From positions 230,761 to 294,760 of the forward strand of contig CM032801.1 of assembly GCA_019155185.1 (NCBI GenBank): DNA of 64,000 nt. Direction: 5' to 3'. Under the pieces are notes generated by a model. That model saw only the letters and a program-made list of their open reading frames with translations. It was not told the origin of the DNA and ran no database searches. This DNA is from Beaufortia kweichowensis. Taxonomy: Eukaryota > Chordata > Actinopteri > Cypriniformes > Gastromyzontidae. A program made the translations under genes and the position numbers. This document shows, one piece after another, positions 61,501 through 64,000 of the stretch. Within the stretch, counting starts at the first letter, position 1. Each line of letters begins with the position of its first letter.

Positions 61501-64000
61501 CATGTATGCATTAATAACCTTAAACAAGGAATCAAAACAGTGTGGGATTAGCAGTGGAAGTTCAAATTTGATATGTACTATTTCAATCACAGAATATCTT
61601 ACCTCGCTTTCAAGCTCATTATTTGGAGCAGTTTTATTAATGTCTGCAAAAAATATTTTATATGGCCCAATTTTGGAAAGCAACACATAGACATTTTTTC
61701 CTTCCCATGCCTCTTGAACAACTGTATTGATAGAAAAAAATAGTCAATGTGAAAAAAAAAACTTGACTTAACTTTCATTAGTTTACATCTTTACTTTAGT
61801 TCTGATGCTGACTTACTGCTGACAAGATTCTGCTGTACTGCTGTTGTTGTTGTGGTAGGTGATGATGGTAAAGGTTCAGCAGCGGAGTCAGGTGAGGCAG
61901 TCACTTTGGAGACGGAAGGTGATGATGGTAAAGGTTCAGCAGCGGAGTCAGGTGAGGCAGTCACTTTGGAGACGGAAGGTGATGATGGTAAAGGTTCAGC
62001 AGAGGAGTCAGGTGAGGCAGTCACTTTGGAGACGGAAGGTGATGATGGTAAAGGTTCAGCAGCCGGAGTCAGGTGAGGCAGTCACTTTGGAGACGGAAGG
62101 TGATGATGGTAAAGGTTCAGCAGCGGAGTCAGGTGAGGCAGTCACTTTGGAGACGGAAGGTGATGATGGTAAAGGTTCAGCAGCGAGAGTCAGGTGAGGC
62201 AGTCACTTTGGAGACGGAAGGTGATGATGGTAAAGGTTCAGCAGCTGAGGAGTCAGGTGAGGCAGCCACTTTGGGAGACGGAAGGTGATGATGGTAAAGG
62301 TTCAGCAGCGGAGTCAGGTGAGGCAGCCACTTTGGAGACGGAAGGTGATGATGGTAAAGGTTCAGCAGCGAGTCAGGTGAGGCAGCCACTTTGGAGCGGA
62401 AGGTGATGATGGTAAAGGTTCAGCAGAGGAGTCAGGTGAGGCAGCCACTTTGGAGACGGAAGGTGATGATGGTAAAGGTTCAGCAGCGGAGTCAGGTGAG
62501 GCAGCCACTTTGGAGACGGAAGGTGATGATGGTAAAGGTTCAGCAGCGGAGTCAGATGAGGCAGCCACTTTGGAGACGGAAGGTGATGATGGTAAAGATG
62601 CAGCTACAATGACAGGAGATGTAGCAGATAGACAAGTTTTTTGTGATGCAGTTGCTGCTGTTGATCTTCCGGCCACAATCTTGTGTGGAATGCGTGGCTT
62701 CTGCTCAGTATACAATCTTAAGTGGTCAAAATTGATTTTTATGGCCCCTCTCTCATCTATAAGATCAGCATTCTTGCCTTCAATGTTTTTAATTGTGTAT
62801 GGACCTAGAAAATTTGGATCCAATTTTCCGCCTTTTCTCTGCTGACTCCGAACATTACACCTCCATACTTTGTCACCCACAGACAATTTTACTTTCTTTG
62901 CTTTCTGTTCTTTCCTCGTCATTTGTTTTTGAACCTGAGCAGTGTGGGTAAGAGCAGTCTGAAGAACTTCATCAAGTTTCAGGACACCCTCAGTCATTTG
63001 TTCGACTCCCATGACAGTTTCAACAGAAATGCTTAGTATACTACAAATACATGTACATATTATGTACTTAATGAAAATATGCTGCAATATGCTGTGTACT
63101 TAATTGTCTTAAATTAGACTTAGCACTTTATTGTTTTGAAGTAGTGCTGAATTCCAACTAAATATATACTTAAGTATATTTAATTGTACTAAATTGGAAC
63201 TATTGCAGTATTCTTTAGGCACACTTTAAATATTTTGAATTTAAAGACTGATATTATGTAAAGATCATACAATCCTTATCAATAGTGACATTAAAACATA
63301 TCTTAGGCTTAATATTAAGGGAAAGTAATACCCCAAATAAAATTTCATTATAATTTTTATATCGGTAAATCTCCAGTGATATGTCAGTCATTTTGTTAAT
63401 AGACTTGATCTATACTTAGTATAAATTAAATGCATTATTACTTTATTACTAGGGCAAGTTCATACTGAATGCAATACATACACATAAAAATCACTGAAAA
63501 CAATGAACACCCACCTGATATTCTTCAGGGATCTCAGAGGGGTATCGTGCCTCACGACCAAACATCATATAAAATGAAAATGGAGATAGTTTGGTTGTCA
63601 TCTGTTTTTTAGTCCTTAGACCAAACATAACTCCATCTAGGTGTTGGTCCCACTGCTGGGGTTTTTTGGAGACCAATTTGCTGAGAGCCCTTAAACATTT
63701 ATTTCACATTAAAATAGTTTTAGCAGAAGATATTTATAAATATCTGTGAATTCCATATTTGGTTTATAACAATTTTTACAAATGCTCTTCTAACTTTAAA
63801 ATAACAAAATAAATAAATAAATAAAAATCTTATAGGCTGATGTAAATAATAATAATAATAATAATAATTTAAGGATCTTTCTACAAAACAAATGTATATT
63901 TAGTACCTCTGTATGGTCCCATTCATTTTTTCGACCAAACCATTAGTCTGGGGATGGTACGGTGAGCACAAACTCCTCTTGATTCCAAGTATTTTGGACA
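58586..64000 (-). CDS. Integrase - GPY/F - repeat linker - Ulp1/C48 protease - PHD finger gene (Ginger-like), copy 2; 5' part beyond the window
   Basis: Exons on -: 64000-63907 (partial; CSPYHPQTNGLVEKMNGTIQ, third catalytic acidic region of a gypsy-type integrase), 63689-63515 (WDQHLDGVMFGLRTKKQMTT to PEEYQ), about 63030-61820 (VKLSVGDKVWRCNV, GPY/F module NFLGPYTIKNIEGKNADLID, then the 20-residue repeat linker), 61721-61603 (VYVLLSKIGPYKIFFADINK), about 61521-61400 (INAYMRLLVRRHNQQSEEQT), 61300-61235 (IGIVNDHHHWTLV, catalytic His), 60893-60805 (KAFYLDPLGES, Asp), 60675-60570 (HPEQQDGTSCGVFALK, Gln and Cys), 60392-60287, 58837-58782 and 58678-58586 (PHD: CHTCGEESGDTYW + IACDCCNRWYHQSC + CHAC, stop TAA). 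Phases match at every junction from 60893 to the stop. Frame slips occur in a 9-A run near 61410 and in the repeat linker. Terminal inverted repeats were not found. Confidence 0.8.
60023..60139. repeat. Small fold-back (MITE-like) in the intron before the PHD exons
   Basis: TAATAAAAGTAATAAGCCCC (60023-60042) is inverted at 60121-60139 with one gap and one mismatch, giving a 117-bp element with about 20-bp arms. No clear target duplication. Confidence 0.6.
61858..62600 (-). repeat. 60-bp coding minisatellite, about 13 units, in the integrase-protease linker
   Basis: GGTGATGATGGTAAAGGTTC begins near-identical 60-bp units from 61858 to about 62580. On - each encodes a 20-residue Ser/Pro/Ala/Glu repeat (KVTASPDSAAEPLPSSPSVS). 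Units at the left have GTC where most at the right have GCC (T versus A codon). Several middle units carry one-base gains or losses (near 62062, 62185, 62246, 62275, 62370, 62396) that break the frame. Confidence 0.95.
63841..63870. repeat. (AAT)n microsatellite
   Basis: About eight AAT units in an intron of the copy 2 integrase-protease gene. Confidence 0.85.

Noticed and set aside
61858..62600. CRISPR-like appearance of the 60-bp repeats
   Set aside because: Units are contiguous tandem copies with no unique spacers, in a eukaryotic coding exon.

Overview
The window is vertebrate nuclear DNA, almost certainly from a teleost and probably a cyprinid-like fish. Host genes are split by GT-AG introns, repeats are very dense, and the transposon set is typical of fish: L2 and L1 LINEs, tRNA-headed SINEs with an L2-type tail, DIRS, BEL/Pao, Ty3/gypsy solo LTRs and hAT elements. 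There is one 100-base assembly gap (1720-1819).

Three host genes can be assembled exon by exon. (1) An interferon regulatory factor of the IRF1/IRF2/IRF11 subgroup lies on + (about 6078-7541). (2) ddx21, the DEAD-box nucleolar RNA helicase, lies on - (16359 down to 7821) in 16 coding exons with all helicase motifs. These two genes converge tail to tail, and their poly(A) signals face each other about 30 bases apart. (3) An MS4A-family four-transmembrane protein of 195 residues lies on + (29676-36411); its 5.5-kb first coding intron is filled with SINE, LTR and DIRS debris.

The rest is mostly mobile DNA. Region 1-5.6 kb: a Ty3/gypsy pol end whose RNase H runs straight into an LTR, AT-rich minisatellites, and a minus-strand L2. 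Region 17.6-25.7 kb: an hAT transposon with perfect 8-bp target duplications, a solo LTR with a LINE nested inside it, a second L2 subfamily and an L1 3' end. Region 31-42.5 kb: SINE, solo LTRs, DIRS recombinase and DIRS RT/RNase H pieces, BEL/Pao, and a LINE copy in which a minisatellite of about 22 units has grown inside the coding region. Region 49.6-52.3 kb: another L2 copy.

The most interesting content is on the right side. Two copies of one transposon-like gene family encode a gypsy-type integrase with a GPY/F tail, then a tandem-repeat linker, then a Ulp1/C48-type cysteine protease. The larger copy (minus, 58586 to beyond 64000) also ends in a PHD finger, and its exon phases can be followed from protease to stop codon. 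The other (plus, 45335-47275) is degenerate and lacks the catalytic-Asp exon. The architecture resembles Ginger-type cut-and-paste elements. Between them sits an intact 819-codon reading frame (52318-54777) with a gag-like N-terminal domain and a very long Ser/Gln-rich, then Pro/Glu-rich, repetitive tail.

Several clear coding exons (ddx21, the integrase gene, perhaps the IRF) carry single-base frame slips in homopolymers or short repeats. Either the assembly has residual long-read indels or these copies are decaying.
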